Assembly (NCBI RefSeq): GCF_045679545.1
Contig: NZ_CP166195.1
Coordinates: 310,001-374,000 of the forward strand
Origin: Enterovibrio sp045679545
GTDB lineage: Bacteria; Pseudomonadota; Gammaproteobacteria; Enterobacterales; Vibrionaceae
DNA length: 64,000 nucleotides
Direction: 5' to 3'
The position numbers and the translations under genes are program-made. Below are positions 43,693 through 53,597 of this stretch, piece by piece (the first letter of the stretch is position 1; each line of letters begins with the position of its first letter). The notes under the pieces were generated by a model. That model searched no databases. It was given only the letters and a program-made list of their open reading frames with translations, and was not told where the DNA came from.

Positions 43693-46566
43693 TTATGCTT
43701 CTCCATCTTGCATTGCTGCCGACAAATGCGCTTGCTGTTCTTGATCGAATTTTTCGAAACGCGTTTGCCAATCGCCCTGTTCTACCGCCACTTTTACTTG
43801 CACAGCAGTCACTTTGTACTCAGGGCAATTTGTCGCCCAATCTGAGTTCTCGGTAGTGATCACGTTAGTGCCAGAAACAGGATGATGGAAGGTGGTATAA
43901 ACCACCCCGGGCTGCATACGTTCGCTGATTTTTGCGGGCAAAGTGACCGCCCCGGCCCGGCTCGCCACACTCACTGGCGTGCCATCGGCAATGCCGCGAT
44001 CTTCGGCGTCTATGGGGTGGATCTCCAACACATCTTGGGTATGCCATTGTGAGTTCTCGGTACGGCGTGTTTGCGCGCCCACATTGTATTGCGAGAGTAT
44101 TCGTCCTGTGGTCAAAATCAGTGGGAATCGTTTGTTGACTTTCTCTTCCGACGCCACATATTCCGTGACCACGAAACTGCCTTTTCCTTTTACAAACCCG
44201 CCAATGTGCATGGTCGGCGTGCCGTCTGGTGCTTCATCATTACACGGCCATTGAATAGAGCCCAACTCATCCAGTTTTTCATAGCTCACGCCATGAAAGG
44301 TCGGTGTAAGGCGGGCGATTTCATCCATGATTTCTGATGGGTGGCTGTAGTTCATTTCAAACCCAAGCGCGTTAGACAAGGCAACCGTCGCCTCCCAATC
44401 CGCTTTGCCTGACAAGGGTGCCATGACTTTTCTAACAGGAGAAATTCGCCTTTCCGCGTTGGTAAATGTCCCATCTTTTTCCAAGAAGGTCGCACCAGGT
44501 AAAAACACGTGAGCAAACTTGGCCGTTTCATTCAAAAAGATGTCTTGCACGATCAAGCATTCCAGCGCGGAAAGCGCGGCTTCTACGTGTTGGGTATTCG
44601 GATCCGATTGCGCGATGTCTTCGCCTTGCACATACAAGGCTTTGAATCGCCCCGCAATGGCAGCATCAAACATATTGGGAATACGAAGACCTGGTTCGCT
44701 GTCGATGGGTACGCCCCACTCACTTTCAAACAAAGCTCTGACTTCCGGATCAGAGACGTGTCGATATCCAGGCAATTCATGAGGAAACGAGCCCATATCA
44801 CAGCTACCCTGTACGTTGTTTTGTCCGCGTAACGGGTTCACACCTACTCCTTCTCGGCCAAGGTTTCCCGTTGCCATGGCAAGATTGGCAATGCCCATGA
44901 CGGCAGAGCTACCTTGGCTATGTTCTGTGACACCTAAGCCATAGTAAATCGCACCGTTGCCCGCTTTGGCATAGAGCCGCGCGGCTTCACGAATGGTCAT
45001 CGCAGGTACGCCCATTGCCCCTTCCATGGCCTCTGGGGAATGAGAAGGCTGTGCGATGAATTCGCGCCATTTGTTGTATGCCTCAAGATCACAGCGTTCT
45101 TGAATAAACGGCAGATCTTCAAGACCTTCGGTAATCACAACATGTGCTAGTGCATTCAACACCGCCACATTGGTTCCCGGACGAAGTTGCAGGTGATATT
45201 GCGCACGCACATGCGGCGCATTCACCAAGTCGATTTCCCGTGGGTCGATCACGATTAGCTTGGCACCCGCCCGCAATCGACGCTTTAGTTGGGAAGCAAA
45301 CACAGGGTGACCGTCAGTAGGGTTTGCACCAATCACAATCACCACATCGGCTTTTTGAACCGAATCAAAGGTTTGTGTGCCTGCGGATTCACCAAGGGTA
45401 GTTTTCAGGCCATAGCCTGTTGGAGAGTGACAAACTCGCGCACAAGTATCGACGTTGTTTGTACCAAACCCCGCCCGTATGAGTTTTTGCACCAAATAAG
45501 TTTCTTCATTGGTACAACGCGAGGAGGTGATCCCTCCCAAGGCATTCGCGCCATGTTTGTCGCGAATCGCCGTCAGACGAGTAGCCGCAAAAGTAATGGC
45601 TTCATCCCAACTCACTTTGCGCCAAGGCTGATCGATTGATTCACGGATCATGGGATCCAGCATGCGATCTTTGTGCGTGGCATAACCAAAGGCGAAGCGC
45701 CCTTTCACGCACGAATGCCCCTGATTCGCTTTACCATCTTTGTTCGGCACCATGCGCACTAACTGATCGCCGCGCATTTCCGCACGGAACGAACAACCGA
45801 CGCCACAATAGGCACAAGTGGTAATGCGAAAATGACTCGGTGTGCCTTGTTCAATCACGCTATTTTCTGTCAGCGCCGCTGTTGGGCAAGCTTGCACACA
45901 CGCACCGCAGGACACGCATTCAGATTCCATGAAATTGTTATCGCCCGCCACGATGCGGGATTCAAACGCACGACCGTTAACCGTTAGCGCATGTTGGCCT
46001 TGAATGTCTTCACAAGCACGCACACAGCGCGAACACACGATGCATTTGCTGGTATCGAAGGTGAAATACGGATTCGAGGTATCTTTCTCCATGTTGAGAT
46101 GGTTTTCACCGTCGAAGCCATAACGAACATCGCGAAGCCCTACAGCGCCTGCCATGTCTTGTAATTCGCAATCGCCATTCACCGCACAGGTCAAACAATC
46201 CAGCGGATGATCTGAAATATATAACTCCATTACGTTACGTCGTAACTTTTTAAGTGCACTGTTTTCGGTGGTCACGACCATGCCTTCCGCGACAGGTGTG
46301 GTGCAGGAGGCAGGTTTACCCCGCATACCTTCAATTTCCACGACGCATAATCGACAAGAACCAAACGCATCCAAGCTATCTGTTGCGCACAGTTTGGGAA
46401 TTTGAATATTCAATGTCGCGGCAGCCCGCATCACGGATGTGCCTTCTGGCACGGTGACAGGCCAACCATCAATGGAAAGCGTCACTGTCTGCACATCTTC
46501 GCCTGTAATGGCAGGCGTGCCAAAGTCCTTGCGGTCTTGCTCAATGGGAATGTAATACTCAACCAT
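43693..46566 (-). CDS. fdsA: NAD-dependent formate dehydrogenase alpha subunit
   Basis: A 957-residue molybdopterin enzyme. In order: N-terminal 2Fe-2S ferredoxin domain (CATDSLDAFGSCRLC, CTTP); His-Cys cluster HPLDCLTCAVNGDC; two ferredoxin-type 4Fe-4S motifs (CIVCSRCVRAC, CVSCGACVQACP); MopB 4Fe-4S (CAYCGVGCSF); and the catalytic region NVDTCARVCHSPTGYGL with Cys in place of selenocysteine as the Mo ligand; then the Mo-guanine dinucleotide domain. It oxidises formate to CO2 and passes electrons to FdsBG and NAD. It follows fdsB by 54 bases. Confidence 0.95.
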   Translation of the reverse strand: MVEYYIPIEQDRKDFGTPAITGEDVQTVTLSIDGWPVTVPEGTSVMRAAATLNIQIPKLCATDSLDAFGSCRLCVVEIEGMRGKPASCTTPVAEGMVVTTENSALKKLRRNVMELYISDHPLDCLTCAVNGDCELQDMAGAVGLRDVRYGFDGENHLNMEKDTSNPYFTFDTSKCIVCSRCVRACEDIQGQHALTVNGRAFESRIVAGDNNFMESECVSCGACVQACPTAALTENSVIEQGTPSHFRITTCAYCGVGCSFRAEMRGDQLVRMVPNKDGKANQGHSCVKGRFAFGYATHKDRMLDPMIRESIDQPWRKVSWDEAITFAATRLTAIRDKHGANALGGITSSRCTNEETYLVQKLIRAGFGTNNVDTCARVCHSPTGYGLKTTLGESAGTQTFDSVQKADVVIVIGANPTDGHPVFASQLKRRLRAGAKLIVIDPREIDLVNAPHVRAQYHLQLRPGTNVAVLNALAHVVITEGLEDLPFIQERCDLEAYNKWREFIAQPSHSPEAMEGAMGVPAMTIREAARLYAKAGNGAIYYGLGVTEHSQGSSAVMGIANLAMATGNLGREGVGVNPLRGQNNVQGSCDMGSFPHELPGYRHVSDPEVRALFESEWGVPIDSEPGLRIPNMFDAAIAGRFKALYVQGEDIAQSDPNTQHVEAALSALECLIVQDIFLNETAKFAHVFLPGATFLEKDGTFTNAERRISPVRKVMAPLSGKADWEATVALSNALGFEMNYSHPSEIMDEIARLTPTFHGVSYEKLDELGSIQWPCNDEAPDGTPTMHIGGFVKGKGSFVVTEYVASEEKVNKRFPLILTTGRILSQYNVGAQTRRTENSQWHTQDVLEIHPIDAEDRGIADGTPVSVASRAGAVTLPAKISERMQPGVVYTTFHHPVSGTNVITTENSDWATNCPEYKVTAVQVKVAVEQGDWQTRFEKFDQEQQAHLSAAMQDGEA

Positions 46567-46620
46567 TGCTTTTGCTCCTTGCCGCGCATACTGCGCTGGC
46601 TACGCTAGATTATCGATAAC

Positions 46621-48198
46621 TTAATGGTCTGCCTGCTCGGCCAGTCCAAAATCAAGGGGGAAGTATTTCAGCGCACTTTTGACAGGATATGGCGTCATGC
46701 CGCCCATGGCACAGAGCGAGCCTTGTTCCATGGTTTCACAGAGATCACGCAGTAATACTTCACTCTCTGCTTTCGCTTCACCGGTTTCAGCCATTAACTG
46801 GTCGATCACTTCCACACCGCGCACCGCACCAATTCGGCACGGCGTGCATTTTCCACACGATTCGATGCTGCAAAATTCCATCGCAAATCGCGCCATTTGG
46901 CTCATGTCAGTTCTATCGTCAAAGGCAACAATACCACCATGGCCTAACATGGCTCCTCGGGAAGAAAGTGCTTCATAATCCATGTCGATATGCCATTCTG
47001 ATTCCGGCAAATACGCCCCCAATGGTCCACCCAGTTGCACCGCTTTCAGTGGCCGACCAGTTTTGCTGCCGCCGCCAAATTCAAACAGCAACTCACGGAT
47101 AGTCACCCCAAACGCAAGCTCAAACAGCCCCCCTTGTTTGAGGTTACCTGCCAACTGGATCGGCATGGTGCCGAGCGAACGTCCTTGACCGAAGTTCTGA
47201 TAATACTCAGCCCCTTGCGCCATAATGGTGGGGATCGAGGCTAGGGATATCACGTTGTTGATGACCGTTGGCTTACCAAACAAACCTTGGATTGCGGGTA
47301 GAGGCGGCTTGCTTCTTACTAAGCCTCGTTTGCCTTCTAAGCTTTCCATCAGCGAGGTTTCTTCGCCGCAAATGTACGCACCCGCACCGACGCGCAACTC
47401 GAGTTCAAACGAACAATCAGAACCACAAATGTTGTCACCTAAATAGCCAGCGGCTTTTGCTATATCAATGGCTTTTTGGAAAATGTCACACGCTTTGGGG
47501 TATTCCGATCGGGTATACACATAGCCATAATTTGCCCCCACCGCCATGGCGCAAATGATCATGCCTTCAATCAAGGTGAACGGGTCGCCTTCCATTAGCA
47601 TGCGGTCAGCAAAAGTGCCGGAGTCCCCTTCATCGGCGTTGCAAATCACATACTTTTGGCGATCGACTTGATCCGCCACCGTCTGCCATTTGATGCCCGT
47701 GGGGAATGCCGCTCCGCCGCGTCCACGTAAGCCTGATGCTTTCACTTCATCCAAAATGCCTTGCGATGACAGCGCCAAGGCGTTTTCAAGCCCGACAAAA
47801 CCGCCGTGCTTTTTGTAATCCTCAATATCCAACGGATCAACAATGCCTACGCGTGCAAAGGTCAAGCGCTGCTGTTTTTTCAGGTATGAAATGTCTTCGG
47901 TGAGTCCTAGACACAAGGGGTGCTCTAACCCCGCCTGGCCATTGCCGTCGGGGTCAAAAAAACGCAGCGCTAACAATGCGTCAACGTCATCTGGCGTTAC
48001 AGGGCCGAACGCGATGCGCCCTTGCTCAGATTCCACTTCCACCATAGGTTCAAGCCAAAACAAGCCACGCGAGCCATTGCGAACCACGACGATGTCTTCG
48101 CCGAGATTGGCCGCGCTGTGCAGCATGTGATCAGCCACTTTGTCTGCGCCACGAGAAACTGACGATGTATCAAGCGGAATATAGATGCGATAACTCAT
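46621..48198 (-). CDS. fdsB: NAD-dependent formate dehydrogenase beta subunit
   Basis: A 525-residue NuoF-like protein. An N-terminal thioredoxin-like segment precedes the FMN/NAD domain (GLRGRGGAAFPTGIKW, CNADEGDSGTFADRML, GAGAYICGEETSLMESLEG), a SLBB region, and the 4Fe-4S motif SCGKCTPCRIG near the C terminus. It binds FMN and NAD and receives electrons from FdsA. It overlaps fdsG by four bases. Confidence 0.95.
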   Translation of the reverse strand: MSYRIYIPLDTSSVSRGADKVADHMLHSAANLGEDIVVVRNGSRGLFWLEPMVEVESEQGRIAFGPVTPDDVDALLALRFFDPDGNGQAGLEHPLCLGLTEDISYLKKQQRLTFARVGIVDPLDIEDYKKHGGFVGLENALALSSQGILDEVKASGLRGRGGAAFPTGIKWQTVADQVDRQKYVICNADEGDSGTFADRMLMEGDPFTLIEGMIICAMAVGANYGYVYTRSEYPKACDIFQKAIDIAKAAGYLGDNICGSDCSFELELRVGAGAYICGEETSLMESLEGKRGLVRSKPPLPAIQGLFGKPTVINNVISLASIPTIMAQGAEYYQNFGQGRSLGTMPIQLAGNLKQGGLFELAFGVTIRELLFEFGGGSKTGRPLKAVQLGGPLGAYLPESEWHIDMDYEALSSRGAMLGHGGIVAFDDRTDMSQMARFAMEFCSIESCGKCTPCRIGAVRGVEVIDQLMAETGEAKAESEVLLRDLCETMEQGSLCAMGGMTPYPVKSALKYFPLDFGLAEQADH

Positions 48199-48722
48199 GG
48201 TGCTTTTACCTCTATAACCTGCGTGAGCAAACCACTAAGTAAGAGGTCAAGTTCTTCGTCTGTCATATCACCATAGATTTGATCGTCAACCCTCACGGCC
48301 GGTGAGTTCATGCAATTCCCAAGGCAATAAACAGGTTCTAACGTGAAGTTGTTGTCTCGTGTGGTTTGATGGTATTCGATACCCAGTCGTGAACACGCAT
48401 GCTGTTCGAGTGAACGCGAGCCCATTGACTGACACGACTCTGCGCGGCATATCTGAATGACATGCGCTCCTGGAGGTGTATGCCGAAATTCATGGTAAAA
48501 GCTGATCACGCCGTGCACATCCGCATCGGAGAGATTCAGCCCTTTTGCTATCACAGGAACCGATGACGGAGGCACATAATTCAGTGCCCCTTGAATATGA
48601 TGAAGCACTGGCAGCAATGCACCTTGTTTGGCCTTTAGCGCATTTAGCGCTTCATTGACGGCTTGATATTCTTGTTCTGTCAGCGAGCGATGTAATGCTG
48701 GCCGTGACGCAGAGTTATCCAT
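48195..48722 (-). CDS. fdsG: NAD-dependent formate dehydrogenase gamma subunit
   Basis: A 175-residue NuoE-like thioredoxin-fold protein carrying a 2Fe-2S cluster; ligands are in CRAESCQSMGS and YCLGNCMNSPAV. First gene of the fdsGBAD operon, transcribed from the region shared with the divergent pseudouridine genes. The usual accessory gene fdsC/fdhD is not between fdsA and fdsD. Confidence 0.93.
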   Translation of the reverse strand: MDNSASRPALHRSLTEQEYQAVNEALNALKAKQGALLPVLHHIQGALNYVPPSSVPVIAKGLNLSDADVHGVISFYHEFRHTPPGAHVIQICRAESCQSMGSRSLEQHACSRLGIEYHQTTRDNNFTLEPVYCLGNCMNSPAVRVDDQIYGDMTDEELDLLLSGLLTQVIEVKAP

Positions 48723-48940
48723 TTGCCTTCCTTGCTAAGCGAACTCGTCTTCCTAAGTGTAGTGGTATTTACTCCCTGTCCTGTTCTCGAAATGAGACCA
48801 CTTACACCCATTTTACGACCTGCTCACCTAGGTAAACCCGCATGGAAATGACTAATAAATCACCATATTTTCATCTCACCATCACACTTTGATTAATTAT
48901 TGCTCAGTAACAATTGACAGTTTACACAGCAAGATAAAAA

Positions 48941-48973
48941 CTAACATTTGTTTACTATCTAAACAGATGTTAG
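48941..48973 (+). promoter_or_regulatory. 14-base dyad operator at the start of the pseudouridine genes
   Basis: CTAACATTTGTTTA (48941-48954) and TAAACAGATGTTAG (48960-48973) are inverted copies with one mismatch around CTATC. A TTGACA (48914-48919) lies just upstream, so the dyad would cover the transcription start; the ribosome site and ATG (48984) follow. Probably bound by a repressor, possibly the kinase's own winged helix. Confidence 0.6.
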
Positions 48974-48983
48974 GTGAGAGGCT

Positions 48984-50075
48984 ATGACCACCCGTGAAGA
49001 TGAAATACTGCAACTGATCAAAGATGACCCCTTTATTCAGCAACAGCGCATTGCCAAGTTACTGAATATCAGCCGCTCTTCAGTGGCGGTTCATATCATG
49101 AACATGACCAAAAAAGGTGTGATTCGCGGCAAGGGTTACATCGTGGACCAACAACGATATGTGGTGGTCATTGGCGGCACCAACATTGATGTGCTGGGCC
49201 AACCCAATGCCGAATTGATTCCTAGAGACTCTAACCCCGGCAATATTTCTCATTCAGCAGGCGGCGTTGGGCGTAATATTGCGGAAAATCTGGCGCGTTT
49301 GGGTACAGACGTCAAACTCATCTCTGTGGTAGGTAACGATACCTACGGCAATATGGTACGAGATATCACGCGTCGTGCTGGCGTCGATGTTCGCGGGGTC
49401 AGTGTCTTAGAAAACGAAACCACTTCTACCTATTTGTCGTTGCTTGACCATGATGGCGATATGCTCGCTGCAGTCGCGGATATGTCTATTCTCGACAAAC
49501 TCGACGTCTCGATGATTAGCCAGCATGTGGAGCTGATCCGACATGCAGAAGCGATAGTGCTCGACACAAACCTCAGCGATACCGTGTTGGCCTATGTGTT
49601 TAGCAACTTTAGTGATCAGGCTATTTATCTCGACACAGTCTCGGCAACCAAAGCGATGAAAGCCCGCCCTTATTTGTCACACATCCACACCCTGAAACCT
49701 AACTTGGTGGAAGCGCAGATGATTTCCGGAATGACGGTGGAATCCGAATCAGACATCGACGAAATGGCAGATTGGTTTATCCAACAAGGTGTTCAACGGC
49801 TGTTTCTTAGTATGGGAGCTGACGGCATCTTGTTCCGAACACCCCGAGAAGAACGTCTGATCCGGCCTGTTACGTCGCACATCATTAATACCAATGGTGC
49901 CGGTGATGCGTTTTTAGCTGGCCTCGTACACGGCCAAATACAAGGCATGAAAGAAGCCGACGCTTGCGAGTTTGCCGCAAGTTGCTCCGCGCTTGCCATG
50001 GAACACATCAACACCATTAACCCAGACGTTACCGAACTTTTGGTTCAACAACGCATTGAGGGCGTCTTATGCTAA
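48984..50075 (+). CDS. PfkB-family (pseudouridine-type) kinase with N-terminal winged helix
   Basis: A 363-residue fusion. Residues 1-60 form a winged helix (EDEILQLIKDDPFIQQQRIAKLLNISRSSVAVHIMNMTKKGVI). The rest is a PfkB/ribokinase domain: VVIGGTNIDVLGQP, HSAGGVGRNIAENLARLG, and the catalytic NTNGAGDAFLAGLVHG with the base Asp. Length and layout match E. coli YeiI. Overlap of seven bases with psuG indicates it makes pseudouridine 5'-phosphate. The winged helix may let it regulate its own operon. Confidence 0.88.
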   Translation: MTTREDEILQLIKDDPFIQQQRIAKLLNISRSSVAVHIMNMTKKGVIRGKGYIVDQQRYVVVIGGTNIDVLGQPNAELIPRDSNPGNISHSAGGVGRNIAENLARLGTDVKLISVVGNDTYGNMVRDITRRAGVDVRGVSVLENETTSTYLSLLDHDGDMLAAVADMSILDKLDVSMISQHVELIRHAEAIVLDTNLSDTVLAYVFSNFSDQAIYLDTVSATKAMKARPYLSHIHTLKPNLVEAQMISGMTVESESDIDEMADWFIQQGVQRLFLSMGADGILFRTPREERLIRPVTSHIINTNGAGDAFLAGLVHGQIQGMKEADACEFAASCSALAMEHINTINPDVTELLVQQRIEGVLC

Positions 50076-50983
50076 ATCCTTATCTCGATATACATCCTGA
50101 CGTAAAAGCCGCCTTAGATGCTGGTCAGCCTGTTGTGGCGCTTGAGTCCACCATTATTTCCCACGGTATGCCCTACCCAGAAAATGTCGAAACAGCTTTA
50201 CGCGTTGAGCAAACCGTAAGAGACAATGGTGCCGTACCGGCAACGATTGCGATTCTCAAGGGCCGTTTAAAAATTGGACTCTCGCAAGAAGAAATCACTT
50301 ACCTCGGTAAGCGCGGTCAGGACGCAATAAAAACCAGTCGCCGTGATATTCCGTTTATTGTGGCAAACCAATTGGACGGCGCAACCACAGTCGCATCCAC
50401 GATGATTTTGGCCGATATGGCTGGCATCCGCGTGTTCGCGACAGGCGGTATTGGCGGCGTTCATCGCGGCGCTGAAACCACTTTCGATATCTCTGCTGAT
50501 TTGGAGGAGCTTGCTCAAACCAATGTTGCTGTCGTTTGTGCGGGCATCAAATCTATCTTGGATTTAGGTCTGACTCTGGAATATCTAGAAACTAAAGGTG
50601 TACCTGTGATCGGCTACCAAACAGATACCCTTCCTGCTTTTTATACACGTGAGAGCGAATTTGGCGTCGATTACCGCCTTGATTCTCCCGACGAGGTGGC
50701 TGCAGCACTAATGGCTAAATGGTCAATGTCACTGAAAGGTGGTGTCGTGATCGCCAACCCAATCCCTCAGGAACATGCCATGGCTTCAGCTTTGATAAAC
50801 GGTGTGATTGCACAAGCCATTGACGAAATGGATGAAAAGGGTATTAAGGGCAAAGACTCAACCCCATTTTTGCTGGCGAAAGTTGCCGAAAAAACGCAGG
50901 GAAGCAGTTTAAAAGCAAATATCGCATTGGTATTGAACAACGCCAAACTAGCAGCAAACGTGGCGGTTTCGATTTGCAAATAA
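50069..50983 (+). CDS. psuG: pseudouridine-5'-phosphate glycosidase
   Basis: A 304-residue protein of the PsuG/IndA family. Landmarks: VALESTIISHGMPYPEN, GAVPATIAILKGRLKIGL, KTSRRDIPF, GATTVASTMILADMAGIRVFATGGIGGVHRGAETT, and IANPIPQEHAM. PsuG reversibly splits pseudouridine 5'-phosphate to uracil and ribose 5-phosphate using a catalytic Lys. Together with the kinase it salvages pseudouridine from RNA turnover. No nucleoside transporter is adjacent. Confidence 0.95.
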   Translation: MLNPYLDIHPDVKAALDAGQPVVALESTIISHGMPYPENVETALRVEQTVRDNGAVPATIAILKGRLKIGLSQEEITYLGKRGQDAIKTSRRDIPFIVANQLDGATTVASTMILADMAGIRVFATGGIGGVHRGAETTFDISADLEELAQTNVAVVCAGIKSILDLGLTLEYLETKGVPVIGYQTDTLPAFYTRESEFGVDYRLDSPDEVAAALMAKWSMSLKGGVVIANPIPQEHAMASALINGVIAQAIDEMDEKGIKGKDSTPFLLAKVAEKTQGSSLKANIALVLNNAKLAANVAVSICK

Positions 50984-51052
50984 CTGCATCTTGAAAAAGC
51001 CGTGAGATAAAACGCACTCACGCCACACACCCAAATAATACTTACACGTCTA

Positions 51053-51089
51053 AACACATTACTCCTAAAGGCCAACGGAGTAATGTGTT
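51053..51089 (+). terminator. perfect 13-base-pair hairpin after psuG
   Basis: AACACATTACTCC (51053-51065) with GGAGTAATGTGTT (51077-51089), 11-base loop, followed by CCATTTTCG. The T run is weak, but the position 70 bases past psuG suggests a terminator. Confidence 0.55.
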
Positions 51090-51303
51090 CCATTTTCGAT
51101 AATCACCCCCATCATTCCTCATATTTTCAAGAAACATCGCCTTTAATGGACAGTTCTGCTCGTTCCAATTTTACTTTCTATTAACAATGTCCTACGCAGA
51201 GGTTATGAGCCACTGATACTACTGGCTAATTTCAATACGAACTGTAATGAATTTAAACATGGACGGTTTAGATCACTAAACCCATAACGGAGGAGTTCCA
51301 TCA
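51090..51303. other. leader region of the GlxA-type regulator gene
   Basis: With the preceding 105 bases this forms a 320-base gene-free stretch after psuG. It is AT-rich and contains the ribosome site GGAGG just before ATG 51304. No operator is recognised. Confidence 0.45.
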
Positions 51304-52344
51304 ATGGGCTCAGTATCCTCAATTCACCAACCTGTCCGGCTTGGTTTCTACCTTTGTAATGGTTTCACCATGCTAGCCATGGCGTCTGCCATCGAAGTAC
51401 TGCGCATGGCCAATCGACTCTCCAATGAAACATTGTATGAATGGTTCACCTTGAGTGAAGACGGAAACCCCGTTTCAGCCAGCGACTCCTTGAGCATTAA
51501 TGTGGATGAGAACATTCAAACGCAGCGAGAGTTTGATATCGTCATCGTCTGTGGCGGTGTCGATATCGAGCGTAACTACCCGACGAAACTAGTCAGTTGG
51601 CTCGCCCAACAAGATCGTAAGCACAAAACCCTCGGCGCAATTTGTACCGGCAGTTATGTGTTAGCAAAAGCCGGGCTCATGCAAGACAAAGCCTGTTCGA
51701 TTCACTGGGAAAACTTAGCAGGTTTTCAGGAAGCGTTTCCGTCTGTCAGAGTCAGTAATAAACTGTTTTCTTTGTGTGAAAAAAGAATGACCAGTGCGGG
51801 CGGAACAGCACCAATGGACATGATGCTAACCAAGGTGGCGCAGGAGCATGGGAATAAGCTCAGTGCCGCGATTTCTGAAATGTTTATGTGCGAACGAGTG
51901 AGAAACAGTGAGGATGTGCAAAAGGTCCCTCTGCGCAACTTGATAGGTACCGCGCAGCCAAAGTTATTGGAAACGGTTTCCTTGATGGAAGCCAATCTCG
52001 AAGAACCTTTTTGTATTGATGAATTGGCCGCGTTGGTTGAACTTTCTCGGCGACAACTGGAAAGACTGTTTCAACGTCATATCCAGTGCTCACCATCACG
52101 CTACTATCTGCATCTGAGATTAAGCCGAGCGAGACAGCTTCTTAATCAGACCAATTTGTCGATCATTGAAATCTCCATTGCCTGTGGCTTTGTTTCTACG
52201 CCGCATTTCAGTAAATGTTATCGCGATTATTTTGGAATTCCTCCACGCGAAGAGCGGTTAGGGCTTAAGAAAGAACAGCATTTACTCTCAACCTCATTGG
52301 AAGAGCCAATTGTCGTGACAAATGATGAACAAATCGCCAGTTAG
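51304..52344 (+). CDS. GlxA family AraC-type regulator with DJ-1/PfpI domain
   Basis: A 346-residue regulator. Residues 10-190 form a DJ-1/PfpI-like domain (VRLGFYLCNGFTMLAMASAIEVLRMAN, IVIVCGGVDIERNY, LGAICTGSYVLAKAGLM), and residues 225-325 an AraC double helix-turn-helix (ELAALVELSRRQLERLFQRHI, ISIACGFVSTPHFSKCYRDYFG). This architecture is shared by GbdR, CdhR and related activators of glycine betaine, carnitine or choline use. The effector is unknown; an orphan betaine-type binding protein lies 10 kb away. It is monocistronic with a strong terminator. Confidence 0.92.
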   Translation: MGSVSSIHQPVRLGFYLCNGFTMLAMASAIEVLRMANRLSNETLYEWFTLSEDGNPVSASDSLSINVDENIQTQREFDIVIVCGGVDIERNYPTKLVSWLAQQDRKHKTLGAICTGSYVLAKAGLMQDKACSIHWENLAGFQEAFPSVRVSNKLFSLCEKRMTSAGGTAPMDMMLTKVAQEHGNKLSAAISEMFMCERVRNSEDVQKVPLRNLIGTAQPKLLETVSLMEANLEEPFCIDELAALVELSRRQLERLFQRHIQCSPSRYYLHLRLSRARQLLNQTNLSIIEISIACGFVSTPHFSKCYRDYFGIPPREERLGLKKEQHLLSTSLEEPIVVTNDEQIAS

Positions 52345-52866
52345 GTTTTGCGCGACCACCAATGAGCCACAAATCACAGCCCTGAATTTTATCAGGGCTT
52401 TTTTTGCTTAACGATTGAGTGGTTCTCTGCTCACAACCCATCTGATTAAAAAACAACCAAACCATGAAAGCGTCGACGCCACGCGCCTGAATTGCTTAAT
52501 AATCTGGGCGTAACACTTTGTTTAATAAGAAGCCAAGCGCATAGGCTAACCCCAGACAAATCATTACTTTTTTAGTCCAAAAATTAAGTGTCCTGTGTTT
52601 TAACAGGCGTGACTAACACGTTAAATTTCCACAGCAAATCACCAAAAACATCAATGACAAATGTATTAATTAAATGTTACCCAGAGACTTATCCACCGTT
52701 TCTGTGGGTAACTTTATTTGCGAAGCGTAATATATTGAACTATCGGGTTATTTCCTCGCCACCGTGTAATTTGCGATCTGATACGTAGATTACTCAGTTT
52801 GATTTCCGCTATTTATCAAGGAGATATAATCTATCTGAAAAATCAGGCATTGGAATTTCTCGTCAT
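52345..52866. other. gene-free stretch between the GlxA regulator and the SDR
   Basis: About 520 bases. It holds the terminator at 52378-52405 and a second hairpin GTTACCCA/TGGGTAAC (52676-52712) followed by TTTATTTG. No supported gene is seen. Confidence 0.55.
52378..52405 (+). terminator. intrinsic terminator after the GlxA-type regulator
   Basis: AGCCCTGA (52378-52385), loop ATTTTA, TCAGGGCT (52392-52399), then six T. Confidence 0.92.
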
Positions 52867-53553
52867 ATGAATACAGTTTTAGTCACGGGAGCAACCCGAG
52901 GGATTGGGCTTGAGTTAGTCAAACAGTTCCTTGAAAACGGACATCAAGTCTTCGCAACCTACCGAGGCCAGACACCGCCCGACACACTCAATGCACTGTT
53001 ATCGACCAATCAACTTTCTCTGCGCCCATTGCAAGTCACTGATGAAAAAAGCATCGCTGAACTTGTTTCAATACTTGACGGTATCGCCATCGACATTCTC
53101 ATTAACAACGCTGGCAGCATTGGCCCTGATAACCAGTCCTATCATGATATGGATGTAGAAGGTTGGGCTGAAGCGTTTAGAGTTAACACTATTGCGCCAT
53201 TAATGGTCACAAGTGCGCTCATACCAAATCTTGCTATAAGTGACTCACCCCGTGTGATCACGATATCCAGTCAAATGGGCTCATTGCATCGAGAATCAGT
53301 GGGCATGTATGCCTACCGAAGTTCAAAAGCAGCATTGAACAAAGTCATGCAGGTACTTGCTTTGGAATTGAAAGAGAAAGGCATCATCGTCTGTCCCGTT
53401 CATCCAGGATGGGTGAGAACTGACATGGGGGGTGAAGACGCTGACATATCTGCAAAGGAAAGTGCGCAAGGCATTGTTGCTCTTAGCAGCCAACTGACAC
53501 TTGCAGACACAGGAAAGTTCTTAACCTGGGAAGGCAAAGAGCATGCATGGTAA
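52867..53553 (+). CDS. short-chain dehydrogenase/reductase (C-factor-like)
   Basis: A 228-residue SDR. The nucleotide motif is TGATRGIGLELV (TGxxxGIG), followed by NNAGSI, the catalytic Ser in ISSQMGS and YAYRSSKAALN (Tyr-x-x-x-Lys as YRSSK). VCPVHPGWVRTDMGG is typical of the C-factor/sniffer-type subgroup. Substrate unknown. The ribosome site is weak (GGAA), so an alternative start cannot be excluded. Confidence 0.9.
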   Translation: MNTVLVTGATRGIGLELVKQFLENGHQVFATYRGQTPPDTLNALLSTNQLSLRPLQVTDEKSIAELVSILDGIAIDILINNAGSIGPDNQSYHDMDVEGWAEAFRVNTIAPLMVTSALIPNLAISDSPRVITISSQMGSLHRESVGMYAYRSSKAALNKVMQVLALELKEKGIIVCPVHPGWVRTDMGGEDADISAKESAQGIVALSSQLTLADTGKFLTWEGKEHAW

Positions 53554-53597
53554 AAAATCATCACCCTACTTGCCCCATCATGTTCAAATGGTCTCAT

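Noticed and set aside
52588..52788. 66-residue plus-strand frame after the GlxA-type gene
   Set aside because: Spans a hairpin and shows no protein-like pattern or ribosome site.
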